From Paralvinella palmiformis (taxonomy: Eukaryota; Annelida; Polychaeta; Terebellida; Alvinellidae), in the NCBI GenBank assembly GCA_025642065.1, contig JAODUP010000447.1:40001-104000 (forward strand): a DNA stretch of 64,000 nucleotides, written 5' to 3'. The position numbers were made by a program, and so were the translations under genes. A model generated the notes under the pieces. It did no database searches. It was not told the origin of the DNA and saw only the letters and a list, made by a program, of their open reading frames with translations. Of this stretch, positions 23,801 through 38,800 are shown in pieces; position 1 is the stretch's first letter, and each line of letters starts with the position of its first letter.

Positions 23801-26800
23801 GACATTATTTGGGGTATTATTAAATTACATATTATTTGTACAGCGCCTTTGAATGGCTCCTGCTAGTAAGGGCGCTTTTATTATATATACATTATTATTA
23901 TTATAATGCCGCCAAACGAATGAGATACGACGCTCTTGAATACGGGACGTCTTGGGTACGAGTTTTCTTGTTACGGACGCTGCCTTCGAATTGAAATGCT
24001 CTACTGAGTCCAACAACATTTATCCATAATTACAAAAATCCGATAATTCTACATATAAATATTGATTTTCATTTTAAAGCCATGTATCACTTTTATTTTC
24101 ATTCCATGACTGCATGAATTTAAATCAAAATGACGATTTTCAGGACCACAATAGAAATAAGTGTTTTCACTTTCTTGTGCTATTCTGGTACTTTAATGTA
24201 TCTATGTATTTTAGTGGTATTATATGTATTTATATTAATGTACAAAATAAATCAAATCAAAATTGATGTCCGTTTGCATCTAGATCTAGACTAGAGTTTA
24301 GGCAGCTGCTAACAAACTGAGTTTTTTTCTCCCGATGACTGGATTTCTTGACACTGAAATTGCACCGGCCATTAAGCCGACCCCCCAAAAATAAGGGTCA
24401 AAATGTTGACACAAAGTATCGATTTAATGGCCGGGACCAACGGTATCATTATTTGCCATTCGCCCGCAATTGCATACCCTAAAATAAGCTAAGTGTCGAA
24501 CTAGCCCCAAAAATTGTATCTATATAACCAGCGAGACCTTGGCATTCTCAAACAGTGGGAATTGGCAGGATATCTTGCACGAGATGACTGTAACAGGTTC
24601 GCACAAAGCGCCATTAAAATGCAGTTACTGTGTCTGCATTTTTGGCTATTTTGATTTTTTCATTTGGCAATTGTGACACTGGAGATGACAAACATGCATA
24701 AACCCCATTACTAATCAATAAGATTAGGTACTGAATTGGGAGTGTTTAGCATGGCAACAAATAGGCAGAGCACCAAATGCTAATCGTCCTTCTTCCCTTT
24801 AAGCCGAGAGAACCTGGCCGAACGTTTGTAACGGCGCACTCTGAAATATACAAAGATCTCTGTAGAATAATGATTACTCAACCATTCGAGGAAATGTGTT
24901 TCCATTCCACTAAGATAATTGAATCCGGAAAAGATGAAAAGAAACTCTTCAACTACGAAACTTGAAAAATTCAAATGTAAATCTGCCACATTTTACCTCT
25001 GCTGAACTCCTGACGGATAAGATCAGTAATTTATTCAAGAAAACAATAATCATCGAGAATAAGATCATTTCTAACTCCCTAAATAGTGTCTGCAGTATCT
25101 TCATGGATGCAGATATTACGTTTAATGGGACGGTGCTCTAAATGTTTCGACCAGTTTCTGAAGTTGAGCTCCTGGAGATAATCACCGAGTCTCCAAAACA
25201 AGTCACGTGACTTGGATCCGCTGCCCACTTGGCTTTTGAAGAAATGTGTGGATGAAATGAAATTGGCCACCATAAGCTTACTGCTTAAGAGATCTGAGTC
25301 GTATAAGAAAGATATGAAGAATTATTGCCCTCTTTCTAACCTTCCTTTAATCTCCAAGTTCGTTAAAAAGGTTGTAGCGGGGCGTATCGACGAGCACTAA
25401 GAGCAGAATGACCTCAGCGACAGTTATCAGTCTGCTCATCAAAGAGGTCATTCAAAAGAAACTACGCTCTTGAAAGTGCACAGTGACATTGCTTAGGCTC
25501 CTTATGAAGGATTGGTGACTGTATTAATTATGCTTGATGGATCTGCAGCTTTTGATGGACCAGTTTAGGACTAATGTATTACTATATGTAATCAAAACCG
25601 GGTGGCGAAATTATTAAACAGCATAATATTAAAGGGACAGTCCCCCCTCAGAACATATTTTTTAAATATGCAATGCTTAGAACAGTAACCAAAAATTCCA
25701 CAATAATAATCATGAAATATACCTGATATCATAGATATAGGGAAATAATCCAAATTACTGGAGGGCCGCCATTACGGCTGCACCGGAAGCCACATCCGAT
25801 GGCGGGAAGGAGTAAACTGAAATGCTGTGACCTCACATGAGCGCTCTCTAGACTGACGCGTTTACAATTTTTCTTGAGCGTTAATTTCTAAGCCATTTTG
25901 ACTCATCTTCCTTTTGTAAGGTTCCTTCTGGCTCAAACTGATATGGTTGTATATAATTTGCTCACACTTGTTTACATGCTTTTGTACGGGCTCTACAAAC
26001 TTCAGGTCAACCGGATACGCTCAAATGACGTCGGCATCCAGGACCCCCGGTCTCTGTCTATCTTCAAAATGGTGGCGTCCACAGGCCATTAAAAGTCGAT
26101 TAATCAGCACTTTGAACTGGATAATTTAATATGTGGGTGATCGTTTACACATTTTGACATTATTTATGATATTTGTGAATATAGTCCTGAAAAGTTGAAA
26201 TGAAGGTGGACTATCCCTTTAACTATCACTGTTATGGCATTGATACAAGTCTATATGACTTTAAAGCCATGTAATAAATGGGGATGATCTGTCATCTTCA
26301 ATTGAAGCTTGTTTTGAAGACACAAGTACCGTAATCTTCCGTGTATAACGTGCACTTTGTTTCAGTTTTCCGTCGTTTTGGGGGGCGTGGGCGTTATACA
26401 CCATAACTAAACGTGTCCATTTTCAAAGAATTTTTGTTGACAGACGTATATTTTATTGCTAAGGCCAATGTTTTATGAATACCTGTTTTACAAAGCACAG
26501 ACCCCCCTGAAAACCGTGCAGAAGCGGATTAAACTCATCGAGAAACAGATAAATAGTTCGAGCATTGCGGAGATCTACTTAAAATTGCCATCGAAAATAT
26601 CGCCGTGATAAGGCTAGCGCCGATAAAAGTTGGTTTTGTTGTTCTGGGAGAATCCCCAGGTTGTCGCTTATTCAGAACAGTCTCTATGTTGGAGTGGTAG
26701 AAAAATTCCTCCCCCACGACTCACAGGGGAGCAGGACGGAAAGATTGAGCGGAAATACCCTGAGGATGGTCACTGCCAGAGTGTTTTACGTCCTCAGGGG

Positions 26801-29800
26801 GTCCCCCTTTATTTTTAATAATTCAGTGGAGACGGCAGCGCTATTTAACGCGTTCATCCAGCCACGATGTCGTGAGCCGAGAAATTAACCTCTGGAAAAG
26901 TTTCGACCTCTTGCTGGGATCGAACCTGTGACCCTTGTCACCAAGTGCCGGGTGCTTAACCGCTAGGCCACCGGAGATCAGGCCGATAAAAGTTATTGTT
27001 ACTGTTGAAGTTTGGGGTAGAGATCCCTGTCTGATGTCTATTGGGCACAGCCACCTGATGTTGACTTCTTTTATTATGACGATGGGCGAACTGGGAGTTG
27101 TTTAACATGGTGACACCTCAGTTTACTATAAAAGTCACGTTCGGAGGCGAAAAAACCTTACCAGTTGCCTGGTTGGACTAAAAATTACTACTATAATGTC
27201 GCGGCCGGGATCCGAACCTCCGGCTTCCCGAACAGCATGAACTATGGGTACAGAAGTCCCACGCTCTTATCCACTAGTCCATAGAGGCGGTTTGAACTGT
27301 ACTTGGTATAGCTATGGATCTTTCTGGAGAAGTGGGGTTATGATGTCTGGTAGGAATGTTGATTTCCTTATGAGCAATGCTGCTAGGTGGCGGTTTGGAA
27401 GTTTGTAGTCTTTCGGGCTTCGGTAGGCTGGGCAGTTGAACAGATAATGGAACGGGTTGTACACTTGTTGACAATGGTGGCATAGTGTTAGGGGTGACGG
27501 GCCGGTGAAGTTTCTTGTGTAAGTCAGCTGATAAAAGAATATGTGCATTGGTATTCATAATACTGAAACCTTAATTGAACTGTGTTCACGATTATAATAA
27601 TAAATCATTTAATTTCCTTGTGTCTAATTATTATCTTTTATCACCAGTTTGTTTATTAATTATAACATCAAAGCAATTATGAATGGAAACCAAAGGTTGT
27701 GACAAATACATAGCTGCCAACATTTGAAAATTGGAAAGAGTAATCATTTTCGCGCGAAATGCGACCTACGGCTAATATGACACTGTGCATCATAAAACCA
27801 TGTAATTTATCGATACAAAAAAATGTAACATCATAGGTATTCTTTTGTGAAAGGATCAACTGTTTTTTTTCGTTTAATCAAATATTTATAACTATGACAT
27901 CTGAAATGGTAACAGCAGTATATTTTGGCATTATTTCAGATCAGGAAACTATCGGATGATAAATATTTGTCGTTTATCATGACCCATTTTCTGCTGAAAA
28001 TCGGTCCAAACTCCAGCCTAGAATCCAGAACAGTGCTTTGTAGCGACGGTTGGTGAGGTATCGGCGCAGGTGTTTTAAACTATGATACTTTTTCCACCGC
28101 CCGAAGACAAAATCCACACGTCACGAGCGTCTGGGTTACCGATTTTTCCAGCCCTGGACCACTGCCATATTTGTACGAAAGAGAGGATCTCCTGGACAGA
28201 TAAAATACATCACCCCCAGAAAATGCAGGGCCCTCTTGAAAAAAAACGGCGTAGCCAACGCTTTCAAGCAATGCGGTCTAGAGCAACTGCCGTGTGATCG
28301 GCACCACGCAGGCTGTGCTGAACAAGCGACAGCCTGGCGAAATACCAGCATGCAAACAAGCCTTGTGATACAGTGTACGACAGAACTTCACCATATGGAA
28401 CTATTACGGGAAAAGGCACATTTATCGAAGTTTTCACAGTACGTGCAAAATGGCGCAGTGAAGAACCGAAAATCGTAATGATTCCGTAGAAATCGTAATG
28501 GTTGGGAGCCCTGCTGAAACAGCTTTTGATGTTTTTGCGGGTCTTAGAAATAGGATCTGTATCAGGCCGTCATACGCGGAGGGTGTACGTAATTACCGGG
28601 GAAAAGGGAAGACTATGGTATTTGGATGAACAGCAACATGCTGGAATTGAATAAGGATAAGACCGAATTCATGGTTTTCTCATCCAAGCAACATGTGAAG
28701 AAAACTGAGCATCTTCGCATTAACTATTAAGGTAGGATCCAGTTATATAAATTCTTCCATGTCTGTAAGAAATCTAGGACTTGTGTTAAATAATACTCTA
28801 GGAATGGAGAAGCAGGCGAATTCTATATGCAAGTCCTGTTATTGTCAAATAAGAAATATAGGACTTATTCGTAAGTACATAAATTATGAGACAAGCAAGA
28901 TTTTAGTCCAAGCCTTTATTATTTCTCAACTGGACTATGGGAATGCTTTGCTATATAATATCCCCCTCTCTCTGACAAACCGCCTACAGCCAGTACAGAA
29001 CTTTGGTATTACACATGCGCATATGATAACACACACTCATAAAATATCACTGTATAAGATCCTGTTTCACACATTCAAGGTACTCAGTAGAACAGCATCA
29101 CTGTATCTTGATGGTACCAAAGTCCCATACAGGAATGTACAGAGAGATTAATGTAAATTGATTTTAATGAAGATTTTTTAAGTATTTAATGTAAAGTTTT
29201 GGAAATATAATTTTTACTTGTACCTGAGAATTAATCATATATGTATCACCTGCATATTATTAAATAAAAAATGTTATTACATTAAGAGTATCAACACCCT
29301 TGACATTTACAGGCTGATTCAGAAATAAAACAGTTCACTTTCAATATAAGATAGCATGCATAAATACTAGTGTTACAGTAATGGGAACCACCCATTGGAT
29401 TATAATCTATGTGATCATTGATTAAATCCATTCACATCGTCATGTCAGATGGCAAAAGTTATACAAAAAATAAGTCTGAACTAGACAGGCCGGACCATGA
29501 CAGCCATGCAAATCGCGCTGAACGTTACTTAGTTTAGTGGCATATATCTATTGGATGAAGTCTATGCCATTCGTATTAAATGCAATATTATGATGTGGAG
29601 ATCACATACCTTTAATGGACTAAAAATAAAATCCAAATACAGCTGGTAAATAGCCTAAATACAGCTTTTCAGTAAGACACTTATCGGCCACTACACGCAT
29701 AAATCGCCATGCAGCACAGTGATTCTTACCTTCTAACCCAAAACCGTAGTGTGAAATTCAGCCGCATGGTGGCGCCAGGGGTAACTGAATCAGTCTATTC

Positions 29801-32800
29801 CAAATCAAATCTATCAATTCCAAATGTATCAATTCCAATTCCGTTTTTACCTACTACTTTTTACCATGAGTAGGTACTCCGAGTACCTACTTAGAACATC
29901 TACCCTGAGTAGTTTATATTCCAAGTATGATTGTCACGGAAGAAACTCTGTGGGGTAGGGTCGAGTACCATTCACATATAAATATCAGTTAACATTACTT
30001 GAAGGTATCATTCTGCACACACACACACACACATCACGCTGATGTGAATAACCGGTAACAACAAAATTAAGCCAGGAATGGCAACGAATGCCGACGTACT
30101 TACTTGTTAGAGTTAAGTAGGTCGGTCAAGTAATTATCTCTTTCAATGTCATAACCCCTCGCTTCGTTGAAGGCTGAAAGAGAGGAAACGTAACAGACAG
30201 TTAGTTAAGTGGTCATGTTTAGATCATCACAGACGTCGGAGAAAGAAAAATTAAGTCATAAACTCAAAGAATCATCTAACCATGGATATAAATATGGTAT
30301 GTCACAAAAACATTGCAAATCCTTTCGAAATGGGTACATAATTTAGGTGATTCCATGCTTTGGCAAAAATCAAATTCGCCACCAAACCGTGAAACTATAT
30401 GGGAGTTTTCTGCTTATCAATGGTTATGCTTGATGAGTACGAAGATACCACATCAACCTCCATGTTCGTGAGGCTCATGGGATGTTTCTATTTATGTTTT
30501 AAGTGGTTGCCTTCCCCCATGATTTTACGGGCTATCCATAATTATCACCGCTTTCGCAAACGTACAAAATATAAATTTTTCGTTCCTCCCCATTCCACCC
30601 CCCACCCGAAAGAGTACAGATATAACTGACAAAAATGATGATTGATAGTTTTAAAGTTGCTACGTTTTGCAAAAATTAAATGAAAAGCATCTACTGGCAA
30701 GGATATTACTGCGAGGAAAAATGCACCGGCAAAATATGAGATGCCAAACAAGGTTGCAAAGAAAGTGGATCCTCAAGCGCAGCAACAGCTGGAGAAAGAT
30801 ATTTGGAGAAGATTAATACCGAGGAAGGGCAGAGATCTGCAATCAGGATAGCAAAACATTTGGAAAAAGGCAAGATGTAGTCAGGATGAACTGTTTGAGG
30901 GATGAAAGTGGAAGCATGGTTGTAAACTGAAAGATGGCCTGGAAAAGATGGAAAGAGTGAATTGAACACCTGGTGAATATGGAGTGCATAGGGTGGAATA
31001 GAATGTCAAAGAGATGGAAGTGGAGAGAGCAACTGAACAGATGAAAATGGGAAGGCAGGTGGATCGATACTGTTGGTGGATGGGTGGGTGGCTGAAATCA
31101 TCTGTTAAGCTGGTCAGGCAGAGTTGAAGAAGATGTCGAATATTTGTGACATAGTGATGGATGAGGGAATGGTACCAAAGGATTGGGAACTAAGTACTCT
31201 CATACCCGATATACAAGGGTAATCTATTGGTGTGGGTCGTATCAAGTGATAAAACTGTTAGAACATGGAATGAAGGTACCAGAGAGGGTTTTGGAGAGAA
31301 AGTTAGATAATGAAGTGAGTACTGATAGACTGCAATTTGGATTTATGTCTGGGAAAGGGACAACTTATGCAATATTCATAGAACAACAGCTACAAGAGAA
31401 ATTTCTGGCAAAAAGAAGGCACTGCTTTATGTATTTGTGGACCTGGAGAAGGCATTCGATAGTGTCAAGAGAAATGGTCTGGTGGGATTGAGGAAATTAG
31501 GGGCTGAAGAATGGCTGGTGAAAGGCATAATGACAATGTATAATGATGCGAGGACAGTGATAAAACAGAAACAGTGAGGAATTTAATGTGAAGGTACATC
31601 AGGGATTGATGACTACCAGTAGGCCATTACTGTTCATGGCTGTTATGGATGCACTGACATGTGAGACCAGGATAAGGCTGTCACATATGCAATGATTTGG
31701 TGTTGGGCGGGAGTTGAAGGAGAAGGTATTGAGATGGAAGGAATGTATGGAGGAAAGAGTTAAACTTGTGGTGATGGTTTCTAGGAAAAACTGTGGTTAT
31801 GACAAGATGATGGGGAAGTGGAAGTGGCCGAAGGCATGGATCTGGGAAATGGTGTGTGTCTAGACGGAGTTCAAAAGTTCTATTATCTGGGGGATATTCT
31901 GAGTGGAGGAGTGAATTCAGCATCAGTGGCAAGAGTGTGATGTGCATGGGGAAAGTCTAGATAAATGTCAAGGATCTTGACAAGGAAAGATGCGTCACTG
32001 AAGTTAAATGGGTAGATGTATGCGGATAGGATGACCTGAGCTCACAGAGATGAGAATGCTGCAATGGATGTGTCATGTGTCTGTGAAGGACAAGATAACA
32101 AGAACAGAACTGAGGGAGAGAACAGTGATTGACAGTTGTTATTATGTTAAGAGAAATCTTGGCTGGACCATGTGTTATGGAAAGATGATGGTGACTGGAT
32201 GAAGAGAAGTACGTTCAATGAGGTGGACAGTGTGAAAGCTTGAGGAAGACTGAGAATGACATGGAATCAGGTAGATGCACAACATGGGTAAATTGGAGAA
32301 GACTGGTATGGGCAGCCACGAGCCAATCTCCTTCTGATATGGTAAAATGCCCATAAAACAAATTGCTTTTGATGTTTTGACTACTGGCATCAACTAGCAC
32401 GTTTGTGAAAATGATGGTCCCTTACTGAAATATATTTCAGCTCTTTTCCACATTGCATCAATGAGGTGTAACAAATTTTTAATGTACGATAATAAGCTAA
32501 ATAATTTCATATATACCATTTCTGAAATCAAAAGCCCCCATGGGAAAAATTGTAGAAATGATTCTGTGAGAACCAATTTGAGGTATACTACAATGTCTTG
32601 GGAGCACAAAAAGATATTATTTGTATTATGTATTGTTTTGTATTTCAGCTTGCTGCTGCTGAGCCATATTTTGGTATCCTGGTATCCACGCAGCTTTAAC
32701 CACATCACCCAGTGTCGAAAAAAATAAGCGATTAATATTTTATTCAGAGTAAACAAAGGACAAAGAAATTACTGGTAATTCAATCAATTATGAACTATGC

Positions 32801-35800
32801 CACTCCCTCTGCAACCTCCCACATTTCATACAGTGCTATGCGTGACCTAAATAACTCACATTATCATCCAAAGCAGTTTTCAGCAGTTCAACTGAAACCA
32901 ACTTAAAACATAGAACAATATTTGTAATAAAAGCATTCAATTACCAGGTCTTGAGTTGGCTGAATACTTCTTATTCCCCTGGGCCCAAGCCTCTGATAAA
33001 GAAATTTGTCGCTTCATGTTTACATTTACAATAATAACTGTGTCTGAAACTGGACAATTTTTCCCCTTGTGCACACACACTGCAGCTCTCACGTGGACAC
33101 ATTCACCAGACAAGATTAGAGGCATCAAGCAGTGCCATCCTGTGTGCAGTAGGCCTACTGTACATGAAGCCTGCTCCCTCATGCTGTGGCTGGCCTGTAC
33201 TGCCACGCCTTATAAAACCAGGACAGCTGATTGGCTGTTGTGTGAGGTGAACTGGATAATCAAATTGACCTAATAAAGTTAATTCATAAATTGATTCCAT
33301 TGCATTATGCTGAGAACCGGTGAAGCAGCAGCGGTGATCATCTAGGAAAGATTGCCATGTACATGGAAAATTAACAAATATCTCTGGCTTGGCAGACAAC
33401 AGTCTGTCAGGTCACAGGGCTGCCACTGTCAGGTCATTGAACCGAGACATGTCTGTTATCTGGAACACTGTTAAACCCCCCAAAAAGAGAGACATTCTGT
33501 ACAAATATGCCAAAAATACAAGTAGTTTCAGAATAAATTTATATCATAGCAAATAACTGTAGGTTAATCTTTTATATACAATGTGAATATATTTAAATTT
33601 TCATTATAAATACACTTCATCAAGTACGGATCGACAGAAAATAGAAATGAAAGCAATGTTTAGTTTAAATTACCAAATAAGCAATCATCGTGTTTGATCA
33701 GATCTTAAATCAAACCTTACCATCAATGGCTTGTTGTGGGTCAAATTTCATCCTGTCTATCATGTATCTTAAAAGAAAAAAATACAGACTCACATTAACT
33801 GATTTGAGTGAAGTGCCAAATACAATTTTTACAACAACTGCCATTGGACAACTTTCAATTCATCATCCCAGTTCGTGACGTCTATCTCTCCCTATCTGTG
33901 TATCTATTTACTGCATAATCTGTTCCCAACCGGGGTGTCTGTTTTACTGTTAAAGACTAAACTAAATTGTGACATATTACACAAAATCAGTAACATAAGC
34001 ATACACAAACAACAAAACACAATGCTAACCATTTCAGCTGTTGGAAAGATAACGAGGTAACCATGCTATATAGATAAATGGAGATAATACCTGAATATTT
34101 TTGTGGACGAGCACCAGGCAACATCCACGTAACTGTAACAGCAGTACAGGGTTGTAGCCAGCATTTGTGCAAAAGCACCGAATAATCAATAAATATGCAA
34201 CAAGATAATAATGGGGGGTGGGAAACAATAAAATATGGACCATAGATTGGTCGGCCGTTTACAAGACTTCGTTCATGTGTCACAGTTAATAAAATAAGTA
34301 AAGCAAAAAGAATATAAAAAGCTAAATATTAACAATACCAATAATTTGTAAATTAATACTATATCATTTGCAATCTGGTCATTCAGTTGACATTTTCCTT
34401 CTAAGAACTGTTTTCTAATTTACAAGCAGTGCCACTGCATTAATCTTTTAAAATCCATTAACAGCTTGGCATTCCTCACACAAATTAAAAATTAGGTCAA
34501 AATATAAACATGACCAAACTACTTATTAAACAATCCAGTTGAAAGTGCTGGTGAATCGACAATAGCTCATCATTGCCCTTCCCAAGATGTCCTTCCCAAT
34601 CTGGCATTTGAGGAAGCCATAATGGATACCATCCAGTAATTTGGAGTATTTCCTCATACCTATGATATATAAGGTACTGCAGGTTTGGGGTTACTTTATA
34701 AGCATTACAGATTTAAGACCAATTATCTGAGGGTGAAAGATTCCTTTGAGTGCCTTGACAGAAATATTTGAATGGATACACATAATTAATTTGTTTTTCA
34801 TTGAATAATCATTTGAATGATGCCTATAATTAATTTAATAGGCTCTACCACCTGTACAGGACTAGACGACTTCTTAATGGCAATTATCAGTGTCCATAAT
34901 TAACTCGATTACCATCAGTTGCTGGCAAATTTAAGCCAACAACCGATACAAATAGAGCAATTTAACCCATTATGCATTTAGTTTGGAGGATAATGAATTG
35001 GGATTAAAAATTTGAAACATCAACACATTCTAACCTCGTGTTAAAAGAGGCTCATTAAGGACGAATAATACATATGAATATTCATGTCAATGACTGAGCA
35101 AGTGTTGACTCAACAAATTTCTGCTTTAATGCTTAGAGAACCAAAGCAAACTTTTAAAATGATTACAGTTTACACACGGCACTATTGCGCTGTTACGCGG
35201 AAAAATCTGTTTACAACATTGTTTATCTTTCCTTTCCAAAGTACAGACAAGAGGACCACTTACCTACAGACCATATAACCAGTACGATTTAACCCATGTG
35301 TACAGTGAACTCCAATGAGTAGATCTGAGAATAGAAGATGTATTTATTTAACAATTACTGCAAGCTGAAAATCCAAAGTGACTGGAATAATTTATCAGTG
35401 GACAAACAATTATGTCAATATGAAGTTATTGTCACTGAAAAGCCTGCTACAATATCTGTACAGTTAGAGATGCTTTTAGTACAGTACCATTGTCTATATT
35501 GCTCTCCAAGAAGTCATCGACAATTCGGGCAAATCTGAAAATATGAAATGAAATACTGAAATGTTCTAATATTTTAATTAATATTTCACGGCAGGCTGGG
35601 TCCACAGGAACATGTGGGTACAACCATTTCTGTTACTATGAAGTCAGAAAAGGCATGTCTCTAATAATGACACCGTACAGACAATGAGACATGTAAATAT
35701 GCAACTAATAAAATAATTGCGAAAATAAAAATCAGGTCATTTCAAATGATGAGCACACACCAAGTCAACTCCAATATTTCAATTCCCCTTTTATCAAATC

Positions 35801-38800
35801 CACACACAAAATTCACCGATTCATTTGAGTGAGTACTTTGGACATAAAGAAAGAGGAACCCTTTCACGGTAATTATCTTACAGATAAACTAAAACAGATC
35901 CTTCTTTTTTATCTCATCAGATGCAGTGAGCATCAACATCCTGTTGTGGGACAAAGTTGGACTCGCATTTCTGGGCTTTCATTTATTACATCTTATGATT
36001 TGGATGAAAATGTTTTTGTGGTGATGATGATGATGACATTTTGTGGTCTAAAACTCAATGTGCATGATAAATGAAAACCTTATCACGGATCAGTTCCAGA
36101 ATTTTATAAAACGATCGCATCCAATTTTTGTAATTTCTACGCCACTTCCGGAATTTGAGACGTGCCTCCACAGAAAACAAATCACTTACCTTTCTTGTAC
36201 TTCCTTACTAGGCACCAGTCTTCCTTCAGTGTTTATTTTCACATACTTCACGTCATGACTTTCTATCTCCTAAACGTAAGTAAGTGCATAACTGCATAAG
36301 TTGTTTGAGTTGGTAGGTACTGATTGACAGTTTCCAGGTTAGAGTGTCATTAACACAGTTAGACATACTGATAGCACTCTTTTTCTTCTATAACAGTTCC
36401 TAAGTTTTCTTCTAGAAGCTAGAAATTTATAATAGACTGTACTAACAACTCAACTACCATATTGGTGCATTCCAATAATTGGCAAGATATAATTCATTTT
36501 CTAACATGCCAAACTAATTTAAAATGACAAACCTGACAAAAACTTCTGGATCAGTAAATAAACTTGAACCCAATCGAACACCAAACAATCTCTCTTCTTA
36601 TTAAATATGACATTAACAGAAAATTGAGACTATATCATGAATTCTGTGCATGTTACAGATATAAAAATATCTATTCTGCAAGTGTAAATAAACATCAATT
36701 GACATATAAAATATTTAACTGTGAATTAGCAGAGACATTTATGAGTAAAAGCTTGAATTATTCTTGAAAAATATAACTATGCTTGTTACGGAAAGAGAAT
36801 TCCATTTGAACAATTCCAATTTCTTTTAATCAATTCCACAAACAAATTTACCATTTTCAAATCAATCAATTTCAATTGATCTGATAATATCTTGGTACTG
36901 TTTGCATACCAAAAAAGAAATAAATTTTGTTCATTTTAATCCATCAATACATATATTCATTTATAATATATGTTCATTATCATGGTGAAACATACATTAA
37001 TTTTGTTCATTTTAATCCATCAATACATATATTTATTTGTAATATATGTTCAGTGATAGAAATAAGGAAATATTTTCACTTGTCCGGCGGACAAGTGAAA
37101 AGTTCAATCTACTTAAAACTTTTCCACCAATTTTTGTTACTTGCTCAAGCAACTGGCTAATTAAGCGAAACTACAAGTTTTGTGATTGAAAACAAACAAT
37201 ACACACAACTTGAAAAATACAATACAACATTTATTATGATATTTAATTTCTATGCTAAACATATATACAAAACTAGAGCTGCAGCATCCTACAGCAGGTC
37301 TCTAAATCAATACAAAAGCTGCATAATCATCCATCTTAACTACATAACTGCAGCGCTATGCAGCAGGTCATTGAGATCTGCACAATCATCAATATCATCT
37401 TCCAGATCGACGACTTTTGTTGACCGCTGACCCGACTCCCGGGTATTGTACCAGTGGTCGATCGCTTTCTTGGGGTCGAACTCGGCCTCAGGAGGGAACA
37501 AATGGATTATTCGGAGCAGGTCTTGTAGAGCTGGGTTTTTCAGTCTGTTCCGGAAGTCAGTCTTTACCCGCTTCATCACACTGAAACCTCGCTCAGCCTC
37601 AACAAATGTGGCAGGGATACATAATACCACGTCAATCAATGCCAGCATGTTGCCTGCCAAGTCAGCAAACTGCCGGTTTATAGTCTGCCAGGAGACAATG
37701 TGTAGATTGTCACCATGCCGGCGTAACAGAGTGTCTTCAACATGACCCATTCTGGTGTGATTGACTCTACATCAACGTTGGCTGCAGCAAGTATATTTGT
37801 GAAGTGATGGACGAGTGTTCTTACATGCTCATCCCCGAAACCTCTTGCATCCTTTAGTGTGTCTGGTCAACTGCTCAAATTAGCAATGGAGGTGGCAGCA
37901 ACAATTGAGTCATCAACATCAAACCGGGTGTCAAGACACTTCACCAACTTGTCTGTCACCTCAGCCATATCCTCTTTCTTATCTGCCAATCGTCTGACAT
38001 TCTCTTTCAGTTTAACACCACACAGTTCATCTGAATACCCACTGTAATTTTGGACCAGGCTGTTCAGTGTGCAAGCTTCAGAACAGAGATGGTGGCTTGC
38101 AACCTGTCAGCAACACTACAGTTACAGCTTTGTAGTGAGAGGGACAGCTTCGCCAGCTGAACCACCACATTCCACACCAAGTGGGCAAAAACTACAAAGC
38201 TCTTGCATGTTAGTTTTTGCGGAAGTCAGTGGCTTTGCGGATGGCTTCCTTTGACTGTCCTTTCTGTTTGACCTGTGAAGTGTGCAGAACCAATGCAGGA
38301 TAAATCTGCCACAAATTATTTAGGGCACGTAAAGTATGCGGGAGCCACCTGGTGCCACCAACACGGATCGGGAGCAGCACTTTTGACCCCGCTGCCAAAC
38401 AGGCTTCATTTAAGTTTGCTCTGTTTAAGTTGCTGTTATGATAAAATAAATATAGATCGAGAAGAAACTTATCAAGTTCTTGATAGGATGGCTGGCTCTT
38501 CACTACATCACCCCAACTCTAAACAGGGGGGCAAGCAGTGCACGGCAAACAATGTTGGCTGGCCTTTCTTCAGATTTGAAACACCTGCCTTGTGCCCAGT
38601 CTAACAGCAGCCCCATCTGTAGCGATGGCAACAAACTTAGGGAAGAAATCCGCGAATGCAATCAACAGTCCACTCTCAACACCACGTTTAATGCTGGCTG
38701 TCACTCTTAAAGCATTTGGCTTTAGGAGTGTTTTCAATGCTGAGACTCGCATGTCCTGACAAAAATTATGTCTTGCTCCATGATCGCGGAGTCAGTGGCA

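Larger units (their letters stand above)
20875..30103 (-). other. DUSP11 intron 8 (about 9.2 kb)
   Basis: Bounded by GTAAGT at 30103 and TCCAG at 20875. It hosts at least four LINE fragments, two SINEs, a TTAA-flanked MITE and smaller repeats. Stretches 20900-22090, 23906-24985, 27550-28605 and 29290-30100 hold no gene. Confidence 0.85.
33768..36189 (-). other. DUSP11 introns 4-6
   Basis: Between the small catalytic-loop exons. Apart from exons at 35264-35324 and 35488-35534 I see no gene or element. Confidence 0.6.
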
